A stretch of DNA of 64,000 nucleotides from DASPOJ01 sp050014395 (GCA_050014395.1 JBEKDK010000005.1:42788-106787); one strand, 5' to 3'. Positions 25,014 to 34,245 are shown, numbered from the stretch's first letter. Numbers and translations are program-made. The notes: generated by a model from the sequence alone, not told the origin.

Positions 25014-25940
25014 ATGGCTGAAAAAGTGATCATCATCGGGAGCGGCTGCGCCGGTATGACTGCGGCGATCTACGCGGCTCGCGCCAATCTGAAACCCGTC
25101 GTAATTGATGGCTTCGAGCCCGGCGGGCAGCTCACGCTCACAACGATGGTGGAAAACTATCCGGGATTTCCCGACGGCATTTTGGGCCCGGAGCTGGTCG
25201 ATAACATGCGCAAGCAGGCGCAGAGGTTTGGCGCGGAGGTTCGCGCGGGCGCGGTGACCGAAGTGGATTTGTCGCACCGGCCGTTCAAGATCACGGTGGG
25301 ACCAGAGACTTACGAAACGGAGACGCTGATCGTCGCCGCGGGCGCCACGGCACGCCTATTGGGGCTGGAGTTCGAGAAGCAGCTCATAGGCCGCGGCGTT
25401 TCCACTTGCGCGACGTGCGACGGATTCTTTTACCGCGGCAAGGAGATTGCCGTCGTCGGCGGCGGCGATTCCGCCATGGAAGAGGCCAACTTCTTGACGA
25501 AATTCGCCAGCCGCGTGCATCTGATTCACCGGCGCAATGAATTTCGCGCGTCGAAAATCATGCACGATCGCGTGAAGCAGAATGAAAAGGTTCGCATCGT
25601 CACGCCCGCGGTCGTTGAGAAAGTGCTCGGCGGTGAGAAAGGCGCGCTGGAAGGCATTGAGTTGCGCAACCTCGAGACCAAGGAAGTCTCAACCTTGCCG
25701 ATCGAGGGCATCTTCATCGCCATCGGTCATGAGCCGAATACGAAGGTGTTTCGCGGCAAGATCGACATGGATCACGAAGGCTACCTGATCGCGAAGAACG
25801 GCACCCACACGAACGTGCCCGGCGTGTTCGCAGCGGGAGACGCGCAGGACCGGCACTATCGCCAAGCGGTCACCGCGGCGGGTTCGGGCTGCATGGCTGC
25901 GCTCGACGCCGAGCGATTCCTCGAAGTCGAAAAGCACTGA
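25014..25940 (+). CDS. trxB: Thioredoxin-disulfide reductase
   Basis: TrxB passes electrons from NADPH through FAD to thioredoxin. The FAD motif GSGCAGMTAAIYAARA is at the N-terminus, the redox centre CATC lies in CATCDGFFYRGKE, and the NADPH motif GGGDSAMEEA follows. The C-terminal GVFAAGDAQD completes the FAD site. Length (308) fits. The ATG at 25014 is preceded by GAAAGGGAAT; an upstream in-frame ATG at 24939 would add 25 unrelated residues. Confidence 0.96.
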   Translation: MAEKVIIIGSGCAGMTAAIYAARANLKPVVIDGFEPGGQLTLTTMVENYPGFPDGILGPELVDNMRKQAQRFGAEVRAGAVTEVDLSHRPFKITVGPETYETETLIVAAGATARLLGLEFEKQLIGRGVSTCATCDGFFYRGKEIAVVGGGDSAMEEANFLTKFASRVHLIHRRNEFRASKIMHDRVKQNEKVRIVTPAVVEKVLGGEKGALEGIELRNLETKEVSTLPIEGIFIAIGHEPNTKVFRGKIDMDHEGYLIAKNGTHTNVPGVFAAGDAQDRHYRQAVTAAGSGCMAALDAERFLEVEKH

Positions 25941-25971
25941 AGCTTCGGCAAATTCCGCCCCCGGCGCACGG

Positions 25972-26604
25972 TTACAGTTTGCGGGCGATCGTCACGCCGT
26001 CGCGTAGCGGCACAATCACAGGCAACAGCTGCTTGGAAGCGTAGATCGCGCGATTGAATTTCTGAATCGTGCGCGTAGGCTCTTCGTGCGTTGCGCGCGC
26101 CACGCGGCCGCGCCACAGTGTGTTGTCAGCAATGAACAGGCCGCCGCGCTTCAATCGTGGCAGCGCCAGACGCAGCGCGGCGGGATATTCCCGCTTGTCC
26201 AGATCGCAGAAAATCAAATCGAAATTGCCACGAGTTTCACGAAACGACGCCAGCGCATCGCCGACGTGAATGCGCACGCGCGATAACACGCCGGCGCGCT
26301 TCAAAAATTCCGCCGCGCGCTGCGCGTTGTCTGGATTGCTGTCCGTGTAATGCACCTCCGCGCCGGGGCCGGCGGCGCGCGCGAACCAAAGCGTCGAATA
26401 TCCGATGGCGGAGCCGAACTCGAAAATCCGCTTCGCGCCGGAGATTTGCGTGACCAGCGCCAGCAGACGCGCCACGACGGGTCCGACAATGGGATGCGAG
26501 CGGCGCCGCGCCAATCGCTCCATCTCCGCGAGCAGCTTATCGCGCGGCGGCGCCAACTCTTCGAGGTATCGCTCAACCGCAGCGTTCAGGATTTCTCTCT
26601 CCAT
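25972..26604 (-). CDS. SAM-dependent O-methyltransferase (COMT-like, family 3)
   Basis: The 210-residue protein shows the Rossmann methyltransferase motif FEFGSAIGYSTLWFARA, a second acidic residue in YTDSNPD, and the Asp-rich metal-binding region DLIFCDLDKREYPAAL. The later GGLFIADNTLWRG matches family 3 O-methyltransferases, which need a divalent cation. Substrate cannot be told. It is convergent with trxB and lies downstream of the UPF0173 gene on the same strand. Confidence 0.9.
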   Translation of the reverse strand: MEREILNAAVERYLEELAPPRDKLLAEMERLARRRSHPIVGPVVARLLALVTQISGAKRIFEFGSAIGYSTLWFARAAGPGAEVHYTDSNPDNAQRAAEFLKRAGVLSRVRIHVGDALASFRETRGNFDLIFCDLDKREYPAALRLALPRLKRGGLFIADNTLWRGRVARATHEEPTRTIQKFNRAIYASKQLLPVIVPLRDGVTIARKL

Positions 26605-26637
26605 CGTGTCGTCCTCTTCCCGATTTTCGTTTGCGCT

Positions 26638-27360
26638 TCAGCCGAGCGATTCGCCCGGCTTGAGCGCGTGGATTTCGAGTTCCGCGATGTCCTTCGTGTC
26701 CGCGCGCAATGCTTCGGGTGTGCCGGTGAGCGCGGGGAAAGTTCCGTAATGCATCGGAATCACGTGGTGCACACCGAGCAAGCGAATGGCATACGCCGCC
26801 TCGCGCGGTCCCATTGTGTAAAGGTCGCCGATCGGCAGGCAGGCGACTTCCGGCCGGTATAGTTCGCCGATGATTCGCATGTCGCCGAACACGCACGTGT
26901 CGCCCGCGTGGTAAATCGTCAAGCCCTCCGGCATCCGCACGATGAACCCGGCCGCTTCGCCTCCGTAGATGACGGGCTCGCCCGGTTGGCCCGACTCGAT
27001 GCCGTTCGAGTGGAACGCGTTCACCATCGTGACTTCAACATCGCCCACTTTCTGCGTGCCGCCCTTTGACATGGGCATCACGTTTTCAATGCCCTCCGAT
27101 TGAAGCCACATCGCCGTCTCATAGATCGCCGCAATTTTCGGTTTATGCGTGCGAGCGAGAGGTAGCACATCGCCAAAATGATCGCCGTGCCCATGCGTGA
27201 TCAAAATGGCGTCCACGCGCGCCGGCTTCTTCAGCGCCGGCGGGCAGACAGGATTGCCGGTGAGCCATGGATCGATCAGGATGACGCTTCCGGAGGGCGT
27301 TGTGAGCGCAAAGCTGGCGTGCCCGAGCCAAGTAATCTTGTTTCCGTGTGTGCGCAACAT
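26638..27360 (-). CDS. UPF0173 metal-dependent hydrolase (metallo-beta-lactamase fold)
   Basis: The 240-residue protein has the MBL-fold metal site THGHGDHFGD, an upstream WLGHASF strand and later His/Asp ligands in IYHAGDTCVFGDM and VIPMHYGTFP. It matches the UPF0173/YtkL-like family of cytoplasmic hydrolases whose substrate is unknown. The ATG at 27360 is preceded by a GGAGG site. It ends 33 bases before the O-methyltransferase gene on the same strand, so the two may be co-transcribed. Confidence 0.9.
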   Translation of the reverse strand: MLRTHGNKITWLGHASFALTTPSGSVILIDPWLTGNPVCPPALKKPARVDAILITHGHGDHFGDVLPLARTHKPKIAAIYETAMWLQSEGIENVMPMSKGGTQKVGDVEVTMVNAFHSNGIESGQPGEPVIYGGEAAGFIVRMPEGLTIYHAGDTCVFGDMRIIGELYRPEVACLPIGDLYTMGPREAAYAIRLLGVHHVIPMHYGTFPALTGTPEALRADTKDIAELEIHALKPGESLG

Positions 27361-27629
27361 CGAAAACCTCCGCAGCCCGGCGTGTCGCCGGAACGCATAC
27401 GCATATTCTACCCGCTCGCCGCGGCATTGGGAGTGCGCGATCTCTGGGCGCTAGGCGCCACGTATCCGAGAGCCGCGCATGCTAAAATGATTGCGGGAGT
27501 TTCGCGGCAATCGGGGGCGGCTTGTGTGTCCCCGGCGTTTGATGGTATAAAATTTGTTCGGCTTATTTGCGACTGTTTGCAGCGTGAATTTGGCAAAGCA
27601 GGCTACCCAGTCTGCCAAGGAGACCAGCA

Positions 27630-27896
27630 ATGGCCTATGTAATCGCCGAGCCGTGTATCGGAACCAAGGACACGGCTTGCGTGGATGTTTGTCCGGTGGA
27701 CTGCATTCACCCCCGTAAAGATGAACCGGCGTTTGAGGGAGAAAAACAGCTCTATATCAGCCCAGTCGAGTGCATCGACTGCGGCGCCTGCGTTCCGGTC
27801 TGCCCGGTGACCGCAATTTTCGCGCTCGAAGACCTGCCCGAAAAGTGGGCGAGTTTCACGGCGATCAACGCCGAGTGGTACGAAAAGAAGGCTTAG
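27630..27896 (+). CDS. Ferredoxin (3Fe-4S/4Fe-4S type)
   Basis: The 88-residue protein has two iron-sulfur sites. The first is CIGTKDTACVDVCPVDCI, with the cysteine spacing of seven-iron ferredoxins. The second is CIDCGACVPVCPVTAI, a classical 4Fe-4S site. It carries low-potential electrons in the cytoplasm. An AAGGAG site lies before the ATG. A terminator follows at 27945-27977, so it is probably monocistronic. Confidence 0.95.
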   Translation: MAYVIAEPCIGTKDTACVDVCPVDCIHPRKDEPAFEGEKQLYISPVECIDCGACVPVCPVTAIFALEDLPEKWASFTAINAEWYEKKA

Positions 27897-27944
27897 CCGC
27901 GCGGCTCGCGGCAACGTTCGCTTCCGATTTCGAGCATCGTGAAG

Positions 27945-27977
27945 ACGGCGGGGCCCAGGTGCTCCGCCGTTTTTTTT
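27945..27977 (+). terminator. Intrinsic terminator after the ferredoxin gene
   Basis: A 7-bp stem ACGGCGG/CCGCCGT (27945-27951 and 27964-27970) with a 12-base loop is followed by a run of eight T residues (27970-27977). It lies 48 bases after the ferredoxin stop codon. Confidence 0.85.
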
Positions 27978-28050
27978 GGTCTCCGCGTTGAGGCCGCCCG
28001 AGCTTTGCCGCAGTGAGGGCCGAACAGCGCGCCGGGCTCCCTCCCGCGGT

Positions 28051-28086
28051 GTTGTCATCCAGAGAGAAGTTGTCATCCTGAGAGAA
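28051..28086. repeat. 18-bp tandem repeat before the GH57 gene
   Basis: GTTGTCATCCAGAGAGAA (28051-28068) is followed directly by GTTGTCATCCTGAGAGAA (28069-28086), one mismatch in 18. The pair ends 19 bases before the GTG start of the GH57 gene. The motif GTCATCCTGAG is reminiscent of dispersed intergenic repeats, so it may be mobile-repeat debris and not an operator. Confidence 0.6.
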
Positions 28087-28105
28087 TCCGAAGCGTGGTG
28101 CTCGC

Positions 28106-30271
28106 GTGCCGAAGTTTCATCTGGCTCTACTGATTCATGCGCATCAGCCCGTGGGCAATTTTGACGCGGTGCTCGAGCGCACCTATCGCCAGTCCTATCT
28201 CCCGTTCGTGGAGTGCCTGGCCCGGCATCCGGGTGTGCGTATCGGATTGCATTATTCCGGGCCGCTGCTCGAATGGCTCTCGGCCGAGCACCCCGAGTAT
28301 CTCTCGCGCCTCGCGGAATTGATGGCGCGTGGACAAATCGAGATCGTGGGCGGCGGATTTTACGAGCCGATCTTGGTCGCCATTCCGTTCGTCGACCAAC
28401 TCGAGCAGATCGAGCGGCTAGCCGCATTCATCGAGCGTCAATTCGGCGTGCGTCCTCGCGGCGCGTGGCTTGCCGAGCGCGTTTGGGAGCCGCAGTTGCC
28501 GTCCGCGCTGGCGGCAGCGGGCGTGGAATACACGCTGGTGGACGACAGCCATTTCCTCACCGCGGGTTTCGAGCCGGATCAAATGTTCGGCACCTATGTT
28601 GCCGAAGATCGTGGCTCTACCGTCAAGCTCATTCCCGGCCTGCAGGCGCTGCGCTATCTGGTGCCGTTCCGCGATGTCGGCGAAGTGGTCGCGTTCCTGC
28701 GCGAAGCTTCCACGCGCCGCCCCGATGGAATGGCCGCGATGGGCGACGACCTGGAAAAATTCGGATCCTGGCCGGGCACTTACGATCATTGCTATACGAA
28801 CGGCTGGCTGGATCGTTTCTTTTCCGCAATCGAATCGGAAGCGACGTGGCTTTCCGTGCTGCCCCCGGCCGAATACATTTCAACGCACGCGCCGCTGGGC
28901 CGGGCGGACCTATCGGCCGCTTCGTACACAGAGATGATGGAATGGGCGCTGCCCACGCCTGCTCGCAAACGTTTTCACGATATCAGGCAACGGTTCGCCG
29001 GCGAGCCCGACGTGCTGCGCTTTCTCTCCGGGACTTTTTGGCGCAGTTTTTTCAGCAAGTACCCTGAATCGAATCTGCTGAACAAGAAAGTGATCCGCGC
29101 TTCAGGAGAAATCGCGCGGTTGAGCAAGCTCCGCCGCCGGCGTGGTCCCGCCGCCGAAGCCAAGCTGGCTCAGGCGCGAACGCACATCTTGCGTGCGCAA
29201 TGCAACGATGCCTACTGGCACGGCGTGTTCGGCGGGGTCTATGCGCCGCACTTGCGCACTGCGCTGTGGCGCGAAGCGATCCGTGCGGAGACGCTGGCGC
29301 ACTCGGTCGCCGGGCTCGGCAGCCGCGAAACCCACGCAGTGACGTCGGACGTGGATTCCGACGGCGCCGACGAAGTGATCGTGACCGCGCAGCGATTTTC
29401 TGCGATCGTAAAGCCCATCGACGGAGCGACGCTGGCCGCGCTCGACGATCGTCGCGCCGCCGTGACGCTGATCAATTCGATGATGCGGCGCCCCGAGGCC
29501 TATCACGACCGCTTGCGCGCGCTTTCCAGCGGGCCGGGTCCCGAGGTCGCTTCGATTCACGATCGCACGCGCGCCAAGGAGGATGGCCTTGAGCTCCGGC
29601 TGCGGTATGACCGCTGGCCGCGCCACGCCTTCCGTCTGCTGCTGTTCGCGCCGTACAAGACGCTCGACGACTACGACACGCTGCGTCTGGATGAGCACCC
29701 GGCCTTCGCCGGCGGCGCCTATCACGTTGACGAAGCGCGCGGCGGGCGCGTGGTCGTTTCCACCCAAGCGCCGGTAGAAGCGGGCATGTTGCACGTCCGC
29801 AAGCGATTCGAGTTTGCGCCGGCCGGCCCCGGATTTGAGGTGCGCTGCGTGCTCGAGATCTCTCTTGAGGGCTCAGCCGCGGCGGAATTCGAGGTCGGCC
29901 TCGAACTCGTCCTCAATCTTCTTGCGCCGGATGAGCCCGATCGCATCTTTGAAACCGCCGATGGCAATCACCGCCTCGCTTGGTCCGGCATCGCGGTGGG
30001 GCCGGCGCTGCGCGTCGTCGATGGCTGGCAGAACGTCTCCGTGGCGATCGACGCGCAGGGTGCCAAGCATTACTGGATCGTGCCGATCGAGACGGTATCC
30101 GAATCCGAGGATGGATTCGAGCGCGTCTATCAAGGCTCGCAGATCATGCCCATCTGGACCGCGCACATCGAGCCGGGCGCCACCTGGACCGCCGAAGCCG
30201 TGCTGCGCATCGGGCCGGCGCGCCGGTCCACGCCGGTTGCTTCGGGGAAAAGCTCTCTGCTAGAGTCGTGA
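28106..30271 (+). CDS. Glycoside hydrolase family 57 protein (alpha-amylase / 4-alpha-glucanotransferase-like)
   Basis: The 721-residue enzyme opens with the GH57 signature LALLIHAHQPVGNFD. The catalytic region RGAWLAERVWEPQLP carries the Glu nucleophile, and the early (beta/alpha)7 barrel spans about residues 1-300. The C-terminal half holds the DUF1925/DUF1926-like beta domains found in 4-alpha-glucanotransferases and alpha-amylases (e.g. HRLAWSGIAVGPALRVVD). It probably remodels alpha-1,4-glucans in the cytoplasm; no signal peptide is seen. GTG start at 28106. Confidence 0.9.
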   Translation: MPKFHLALLIHAHQPVGNFDAVLERTYRQSYLPFVECLARHPGVRIGLHYSGPLLEWLSAEHPEYLSRLAELMARGQIEIVGGGFYEPILVAIPFVDQLEQIERLAAFIERQFGVRPRGAWLAERVWEPQLPSALAAAGVEYTLVDDSHFLTAGFEPDQMFGTYVAEDRGSTVKLIPGLQALRYLVPFRDVGEVVAFLREASTRRPDGMAAMGDDLEKFGSWPGTYDHCYTNGWLDRFFSAIESEATWLSVLPPAEYISTHAPLGRADLSAASYTEMMEWALPTPARKRFHDIRQRFAGEPDVLRFLSGTFWRSFFSKYPESNLLNKKVIRASGEIARLSKLRRRRGPAAEAKLAQARTHILRAQCNDAYWHGVFGGVYAPHLRTALWREAIRAETLAHSVAGLGSRETHAVTSDVDSDGADEVIVTAQRFSAIVKPIDGATLAALDDRRAAVTLINSMMRRPEAYHDRLRALSSGPGPEVASIHDRTRAKEDGLELRLRYDRWPRHAFRLLLFAPYKTLDDYDTLRLDEHPAFAGGAYHVDEARGGRVVVSTQAPVEAGMLHVRKRFEFAPAGPGFEVRCVLEISLEGSAAAEFEVGLELVLNLLAPDEPDRIFETADGNHRLAWSGIAVGPALRVVDGWQNVSVAIDAQGAKHYWIVPIETVSESEDGFERVYQGSQIMPIWTAHIEPGATWTAEAVLRIGPARRSTPVASGKSSLLES

Positions 30272-30303
30272 GCCGCAGGCCCTTCGGGCCGCCTGGATAC
30301 CCT

Positions 30304-30483
30304 GTGCTAGTCGATCCTGAACTGCTGGCGCGTCTGGTTTGCCCTGTGTGCCGCACGCCCGTGCAACAAATGATCGATCGGGAAGCGCTGCGTTGCCAAA
30401 CCTGCCGGCGCATTTACGCGATTCGCGACGGTTTTCCCGTGATGCTGCCCGAAGAAGCCATCGTTGACGACACACTTCAATGA
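30304..30483 (+). CDS. Trm112-like (UPF0434) zinc-ribbon protein
   Basis: The 59-residue protein, too short for many callers, begins with GTG and reads VDPELLARLVCPVCRTPV followed by LRCQTCRRIYAIRDGFPVML. Two CxxC pairs and the ending are those of the Trm112/UPF0434 family (YcaR-like). Eukaryotic and archaeal Trm112 activates methyltransferases. In bacteria the family often neighbours lipid-A or sugar genes, as it does here. Its stop overlaps the next start (ATGA). Confidence 0.85.
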   Translation: MLVDPELLARLVCPVCRTPVQQMIDREALRCQTCRRIYAIRDGFPVMLPEEAIVDDTLQ

Positions 30484-31568
30484 GTCCTAAATCCCGCCGC
30501 GCTACGGCGGAATCCGAACGCAAGTCCGCGCGCGCACGGCTCGAGCGGTTGGTTCGCGCCTTTCGCGGCCGGCGCATCGGTGTAGTCGGCGATTTGATGC
30601 TGGACCGCTACGTGTGGGGTTCGGCGGACCGGCTGTCCCCCGAAGCGGCGGTGCCCGTTGTGGATTTCACGTCGGAATCGCAAGTGCTGGGAGGCGCGGG
30701 CAACGTCGCGGCGAATCTTGCGGCGCTGGGCGCCGCAGTCGAAGTGTTCGGAATCATCGGCGCCGATGAAGCGGGCGCGGCGCTAGGGCGATGCTTCGCG
30801 GCGCAGGGCATCGGCGCAAAAGGCGTCCTGGAAGATGCCACGCGCATCACAACGCTGAAGACGCGCATCATCGCGCGACATCAGCAAGTGGTCCGCGTGG
30901 ATCGCGAGCGGCGCGCACCGCTGGACGCGGCGCTCGAAGAGCGATTGATTCGCCGCATCAAGGTCGCGCTGCCGCGCCTCGATGCGCTTGTCGTGCCTGA
31001 TTACGATAAAGGAGTGGTCACCGACGCGTTGGCCGAGCGCGTCCTCGCCGAGGCCAATCGCCGCGGCGTTCGTGCGCTGGTCAAGCCCAAGACGTCGCGC
31101 CTGTTCGCCTACCGCGGCGCGACGGCCATCGTGTGCAACTCGAAAGAAGCGGGCTTTTTCGTGACGCGCTCGCTGGCCGGCGACGATTCGCTCGAAGAAG
31201 CCGGCCGCGCGCTGCTGGCGCACTTTGGCTGCGCGGCCGTGGTGATCACGCGCGGCGAACGCGGCATGACGGTCTTCGAGGACTCCGCGCCACACGCCCT
31301 GCACATTCCCGCGACGAGCTTTGAGGTCAGTTATGCGCGCGTGGGTTTGCCGGGCGTCGATCGCGCCGCGGCCGGCCGTCAGGTCTTTGACGTCACCGGG
31401 GCCGGCGACACTGTGCTTTCCGTGCTGACGTTGGGAATCGCCGCAGGGGCTCGCATCGCCGACGCTGCGCGTCTGGCGAATATTGCGGCGGGAATTGTAG
31501 TCGGCAAACTCGGTACAGCCACGCTTTCGCCCGTCGAGCTTTCCGCCGCCCTTCGCGAACTAAACTAG
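30480..31568 (+). CDS. D-glycero-beta-D-manno-heptose-7-phosphate kinase (HldE N-domain-like)
   Basis: The 362-residue PfkB-family kinase is most like the first domain of HldE/RfaE. It has GDLMLDRYVWGSADRLSPEA, the sugar-binding LGGAGNVAANLAALGA and the ATP/anion motif FDVTGAGDTVLSVL. It would phosphorylate heptose-7-phosphate on the way to ADP-heptose for lipopolysaccharide core. The adenylyltransferase half of HldE is missing, so that step must be encoded elsewhere. It overlaps the Trm112-like gene by four bases. Confidence 0.9.
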   Translation: MSPKSRRATAESERKSARARLERLVRAFRGRRIGVVGDLMLDRYVWGSADRLSPEAAVPVVDFTSESQVLGGAGNVAANLAALGAAVEVFGIIGADEAGAALGRCFAAQGIGAKGVLEDATRITTLKTRIIARHQQVVRVDRERRAPLDAALEERLIRRIKVALPRLDALVVPDYDKGVVTDALAERVLAEANRRGVRALVKPKTSRLFAYRGATAIVCNSKEAGFFVTRSLAGDDSLEEAGRALLAHFGCAAVVITRGERGMTVFEDSAPHALHIPATSFEVSYARVGLPGVDRAAAGRQVFDVTGAGDTVLSVLTLGIAAGARIADAARLANIAAGIVVGKLGTATLSPVELSAALRELN

Positions 31569-31589
31569 CGGGGTCCCTGCCTCACTGCA

Positions 31590-32036
31590 TCACGGTGGGA
31601 AGCTGAGCGATTTGTCCGAGACCTCCACCCAGATTTGCACTTCGCGCGTGCGGCTGCTTTTCGGATCGCTCGCGTCCGGATAGGGCGAATACGGACTCAG
31701 CTCGACCGTCACGATGATGCCGCTTCCGCCGTGCTCCGGCTCCGTGGCCGATTCCACGTGATAGCTGGCAATCGGGCCGTAGTAGCCGTCCGGTCCCCAA
31801 TCGCTTACAAAGCGTGAAAACGGATATTTCGGTTGCGGATGCCAGATCTGGTAGGCCTGCTGCAAATCTCCGGCAACGACCTCGCTTAAAAAGTGTTCCA
31901 CTGCGCGCTTTTCAGGCTCGTAGCGAAATGCAAAATACAATCCGATGGCCACCAGAACCACCAGCGCGACGCCGCTGATAATCCAGCGCATGAGTTTCGA
32001 TTTCGGTTCTTCGTGGTCGGAGTCGAGCAACCCCAT
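31590..32036 (-). CDS. Single-pass membrane protein, unknown function
   Basis: The 148-residue protein has a charged cytosolic start (MGLLDSDHEEPKSK) and one helix (LMRWIISGVALVVLVAIGLYF). The periplasmic region behind it includes AVEHFLSEVVAGDLQQAYQIW and a beta-rich end (ESATEPEHGGSGIIVTVELS). The helix-plus-small-domain layout resembles NTF2-like or DUF4864-like periplasmic modules, but no family is certain. It lies downstream of the ABC efflux operon on the same strand. Confidence 0.75.
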   Translation of the reverse strand: MGLLDSDHEEPKSKLMRWIISGVALVVLVAIGLYFAFRYEPEKRAVEHFLSEVVAGDLQQAYQIWHPQPKYPFSRFVSDWGPDGYYGPIASYHVESATEPEHGGSGIIVTVELSPYSPYPDASDPKSSRTREVQIWVEVSDKSLSFPP

Positions 32037-32103
32037 CTAAAATCTCCTTGCGCCTGGACGTTCTGCCCGGTGGCGTGCGCGGCCGCAGCGCCCAGCCTGA
32101 TCG

Positions 32104-33222
32104 CTAGATTTGGCGCTTAAACAACGCAATGCTCGCCACAATAAACGCCACTGCAAAACCCGACAGAACCAGCAGATCCGAGTATATCCCCGCAATTCCC
32201 GTATTCTTCAGCAGAAGATTCTTAAGCGCGTGCACCGTGTAGGTGAATGGGTCCACGCGCGACAGCCAGCGCAGCCAGAACGGGAATCCTTCGACCGGAT
32301 AAATGGCGCCGGACGGAAAAAATAGCAGCGTATTGAGCACGCCGAATATGGCGCGCGGCACCAGCGGATCGTTGACGCGCACCATCACCAGGAACATGAA
32401 ACTGATCATCGTCAGTGAGCCCGCGGTCACCACCAGAAGGATGTAGAGCAGGCGCATCGGATCCCAGAGCCGCTCAATGCCCGCGAACATTCCGCCGATG
32501 ATGGCGATCGTCAGACCGGCCATCATGCCCTTGATCGCTCCGGACAAAACCAGGCCCAGCACCAGCTCGGATTTGTGAACAGGCGTCACCAGATAGCCTT
32601 CGTGTAGGCCGCGCGCTTTATCGTCGATGAAGACGATGCCCCCGCCGATCATGGCCACCACAAAAATCGAAAGCGAAATCGAGCCGGCCAGCAGGTACTT
32701 GATGTACGCAATGTACGGGTACAGCTCCACCACCTGAAGGCCGACCTGTTGCGGCAGGCGTGGCGGCTTCGGCGGCGCGTTCAGATCCTGCGTCAGGCTC
32801 TGGATGCGTTCGGCGACTTCGCTGGTGACAAAGGTATCGGTATTGTCCTCGACGAACACGAGTTTTGGATTGTCGCCGTGTTCTATGCGGCGCGAGTAAT
32901 CCGGCGGGATGTAAACGACGGCGCGGACGAAGCCCGTGCGCAGATCGATCACCGCGTCGCTGAGTGAGTTGTAATCCATGACGCGGAAAGTTCCGGCGTT
33001 GGCCTCAACCGCGTCGAGGTGCTGCCGAACAACGCGCGCCTGGTCCTGGTGGTCGTTATCGACGACGGCGATCTTCACGCCGCGAATCTGCCCGCCGAAG
33101 GCGTAGCCAAGGACGACGAGCTGCAACAGCGGGAAAATCATGGAACTCATCATCAGCGCCGGGCTACGGAAAAATTTCCGCATGTCGCGCTCGATCAGGG
33201 CGTAGATGCGATAGAACTTCAT
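32104..33222 (-). CDS. ABC-2 type transporter permease
   Basis: The 372-residue protein has an N-terminal helix (SPALMMSSMIFPLLQLVVLGYA), a periplasmic domain and five further helices. Typical ABC-2 pieces are IDDKARGLHEGYLVTPV and FGVLNTLLFFPSGAIYPVEGFPFWL. It matches YhhJ/YbhS-like permeases. With the ATPase (33259) and HlyD protein (34272) it forms a tripartite export system, probably for hydrophobic or amphipathic compounds. An outer-membrane factor is not in the window. Confidence 0.93.
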   Translation of the reverse strand: MKFYRIYALIERDMRKFFRSPALMMSSMIFPLLQLVVLGYAFGGQIRGVKIAVVDNDHQDQARVVRQHLDAVEANAGTFRVMDYNSLSDAVIDLRTGFVRAVVYIPPDYSRRIEHGDNPKLVFVEDNTDTFVTSEVAERIQSLTQDLNAPPKPPRLPQQVGLQVVELYPYIAYIKYLLAGSISLSIFVVAMIGGGIVFIDDKARGLHEGYLVTPVHKSELVLGLVLSGAIKGMMAGLTIAIIGGMFAGIERLWDPMRLLYILLVVTAGSLTMISFMFLVMVRVNDPLVPRAIFGVLNTLLFFPSGAIYPVEGFPFWLRWLSRVDPFTYTVHALKNLLLKNTGIAGIYSDLLVLSGFAVAFIVASIALFKRQI

Positions 33223-33258
33223 CGCCAGTACCGCCCTGCGCGCGTTGCCGCGATCGCT

Positions 33259-34245
33259 CTACTTGTAAAGATGGCTGATGTCATGCCCGCGGCCTTCCTC
33301 GACGGCGTCGCGCAGTTGCCGGCCGGTGTAATGCAGGAACACATCGTCGAGCGTGGTGCCCTGCACGGTGACGCGATGTACGGTGACGTTGGCCTCTGCG
33401 GCGCGCGCCATCAACGCGCCGATCGTCGCCGGGCCGCTGTGCGAAGCCAGGTGCCAGACGCCTTCGTGATCTGCGACGCTCGCGACCCCGGCGAGGCCTG
33501 CGAGTTGCTCCTTCCAATTCGCCGGCGCGCCGGTGAATTCAGCTTCGACGACATCGGCGCCCGGAACGCTGTCCTTCAGGCGCGACGGCGTGTCCAGCGC
33601 GGCCATCTGGCCGTGGTCCACGATGGCGATGCGTTCGCAGAGTTTGTCGGCCTCGTCCATGTAATGCGTGGTCAGAAGAATCGTCAGATTCTCTTGCGCC
33701 TTCAGATTGTTGATCATTTCCCAGACGCCGGCGCGGGAGACCGGATCCAGGCCCGTGGTCGGCTCGTCCAGGAAAAGAATCTTCGGCGAATGCACCAATC
33801 CACGCGCGATTTCCAGGCGCCGGCGCATGCCGCCGGAATACGTGCCAACCAATTTGTCGGCGAATTTCGACAGATCCACGGAATCGAGCAACCGGTCAAA
33901 CAGTTCCGGGCGCACGCTCGCCGGCACTCCATAAAGCTTGGCGTGGATCAGAAGATTTTCACGCCCGGTCAGCTCGGGATCGGAGGTCATCGCTTGCGGA
34001 ATCACGCCGATCGCCAGGCGCACGCCGTCCGGATCGCGCACCACATCGTGTCCGGCCACGCGAGCGGTGCCCGAAGTCGGCGGCGTCAGCGTCGTCATCA
34101 TGCGGATCAGAGTGGTTTTCCCGGCGCCGTTCGGGCCCAGCAGGCCGAAGATCTCGCCGTCGTGAACTTCAAAACTGAGGTCGTTCACGGCGACGAAATC
34201 GCCGAACTGCTTTTTCAGTTTGTCGACTTCGATCGCGTCGCTCAT
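33259..34245 (-). CDS. ABC transporter ATPase (drug/ABC-2 export class)
   Basis: Walker A GPNGAGKTT, signature TYSGGMRRRLEIARGL, Walker B LFLDEPTTGLD and the H-loop TTHYMDEADKLC are all present. The C-terminal extension (about 240-328) is the one common in CcmA/NatA-like export ATPases. The ATG at 34245 has GGAG nine bases upstream. An alternative GTG at 34275 overlaps the HlyD stop and would add ten residues. It supplies energy to the permease at 32104. Confidence 0.93.
   Translation of the reverse strand: MSDAIEVDKLKKQFGDFVAVNDLSFEVHDGEIFGLLGPNGAGKTTLIRMMTTLTPPTSGTARVAGHDVVRDPDGVRLAIGVIPQAMTSDPELTGRENLLIHAKLYGVPASVRPELFDRLLDSVDLSKFADKLVGTYSGGMRRRLEIARGLVHSPKILFLDEPTTGLDPVSRAGVWEMINNLKAQENLTILLTTHYMDEADKLCERIAIVDHGQMAALDTPSRLKDSVPGADVVEAEFTGAPANWKEQLAGLAGVASVADHEGVWHLASHSGPATIGALMARAAEANVTVHRVTVQGTTLDDVFLHYTGRQLRDAVEEGRGHDISHLYK

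Noticed and set aside
30480..31568. Bifunctional HldE (kinase plus adenylyltransferase)
   Set aside because: The protein ends after the PfkB-type kinase domain (362 residues). The nucleotidyltransferase motif HxGH is absent.
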